From: Bubalus kerabau
Taxonomy: Eukaryota; Chordata; Mammalia; Artiodactyla; Bovidae
NCBI RefSeq assembly: GCF_029407905.1
Contig: NW_026577901.1
Coordinates: 1,488,001 to 1,552,000, forward strand
Direction: 5' to 3'
Length of the DNA: 64,000 nt
Part shown: piece by piece, positions 63,483 to 64,000 of the stretch
Position numbering within the stretch: position 1 is the first letter of the stretch
Layout of the letters: each line of letters starts with the position of its first letter
Program-made: the position numbers and the translations under genes
The notes under the pieces: model-generated
Told to the model about the DNA's origin: nothing
The model's input: the letters and a program-made list of their open reading frames with translations, nothing else
Database searches by the model: none

Positions 63483-64000
63483 TGACAAGGTCCAGCCTCG
63501 GCTGGTCCAGGGTTTTCGAAGGGGAGACAGAGTAGGCGACCTATTGATTTATTTATCAAAGATATAAAGAGTAATAGAATGAGGATAGCTCAGTAGGAAA
63601 ATTTAGTGGAGAAAAGAAGCTGAGTAGCTTGGTTTATGCGGAAAATCAGTATAACCCGTGACACCAGGTTAGCTCTTACCACGGAGGCCGCAGTCTCCCT
63701 CTTGAATAGCGAAAAGTGCCCCACCTTAGACACCTTCTCAAGTGGTCTTCGAAGCCCAGGCAAATAAATGGTCGCAGAGGATATCCGCGCTCCAGATGGA
63801 CACTCATCTGAAAATTGAGGGGAAGAATGACATTAGGAGACTAAGCGTTGGCAATCAAGGCCCGTAGCTTTAGTTTCAACAGGGGTTTTTATACCCTAAG
63901 TTACACATAGAGGATAATGGGGATGCAAAGTCAGCAGCCTTTGATCCTTATCAAAAACCAGGGTTTCTTTCCTGCAAATGTATCATATACAAATGGTTTA
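63483..64000 (-). mobile_element. Endogenous retroviral LTR, reverse orientation, truncated by the window end
   Basis: Read on the minus strand this is the 3' part of an LTR of the same family as 23846-25143. The first bases TGACAAGGTCCAGCCTCGGC correspond to the reverse complement of that LTR's end, and GAGGATAGCTCAGTAGGAAA, GAGAAAAGAAGCTGAGTAGC and GCTTGGTTTA match reversed phrases at about 24970-25050. A minus-strand TATA box is at 63893-63886. The satellite phrase GATGAGGCCCTCTTC is interrupted immediately before it. Whether this is a solo LTR or one end of a provirus lies outside the window. Confidence 0.87.
63886..63893 (-). promoter_or_regulatory. TATA box of the reverse LTR
   Basis: TATAAAAA on the minus strand, placed as in the related LTR (about 410 bp from the U5 end). 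Confidence 0.65.

Overview
The window looks like pericentromeric heterochromatin from a bovine-lineage ruminant (Bos or a close relative). No functional protein-coding gene can be supported. The main reason for the placement is a tandem satellite with a unit of about 1,402 bp built from degenerate ~31-bp subrepeats rich in CTCGAG. This matches what is known of bovine satellite I (1.715 g/cm3); the sheep and goat counterpart has a unit of only about 0.8 kb. Ruminant-specific Bov-A2 and BovB-derived elements and a bovine-type L1 agree with this.

Layout. 1-9608: satellite I, about 6.5 units, one of them enlarged by an internal 434-bp duplication. 9609-14782: a non-satellite block carrying two related GC-rich modules (9609-10530 and 14010-14782, same orientation, readable on the minus strand), with degraded L1 and SINE copies between them. 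14783-27630: a second satellite with ~690-bp monomers, probably bovine satellite II (1.723). It starts with GC-rich divergent monomers and continues as alternating ~696-bp and ~533-bp monomers, i.e. a ~1.23-kb dimer. A 1,298-bp solo LTR sits inside it (23846-25143). 27631-52906: satellite I again, with a very homogeneous CpG-rich sub-array at about 28780-37267. 52907-61068: a full-length but inactivated L1. 61069-63482: satellite I. 63483-64000: an LTR of the same family as the first, in opposite orientation and cut by the window end.

The satellite open reading frames, some over 300 aa, recur once per unit on both strands and result from GC-rich, stop-poor repeat sequence. The only recognisable protein relics are L1 ORF1 and ORF2 (both broken) and a short older L1 fragment. 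The part least explained by known families is the 5.2-kb block with paired modules. Each module combines a GC-box-rich minisatellite, a conserved splice-donor-like site and an AATAAA signal on the minus strand. It sits at the satellite I/satellite II boundary and is the best candidate for something undescribed.
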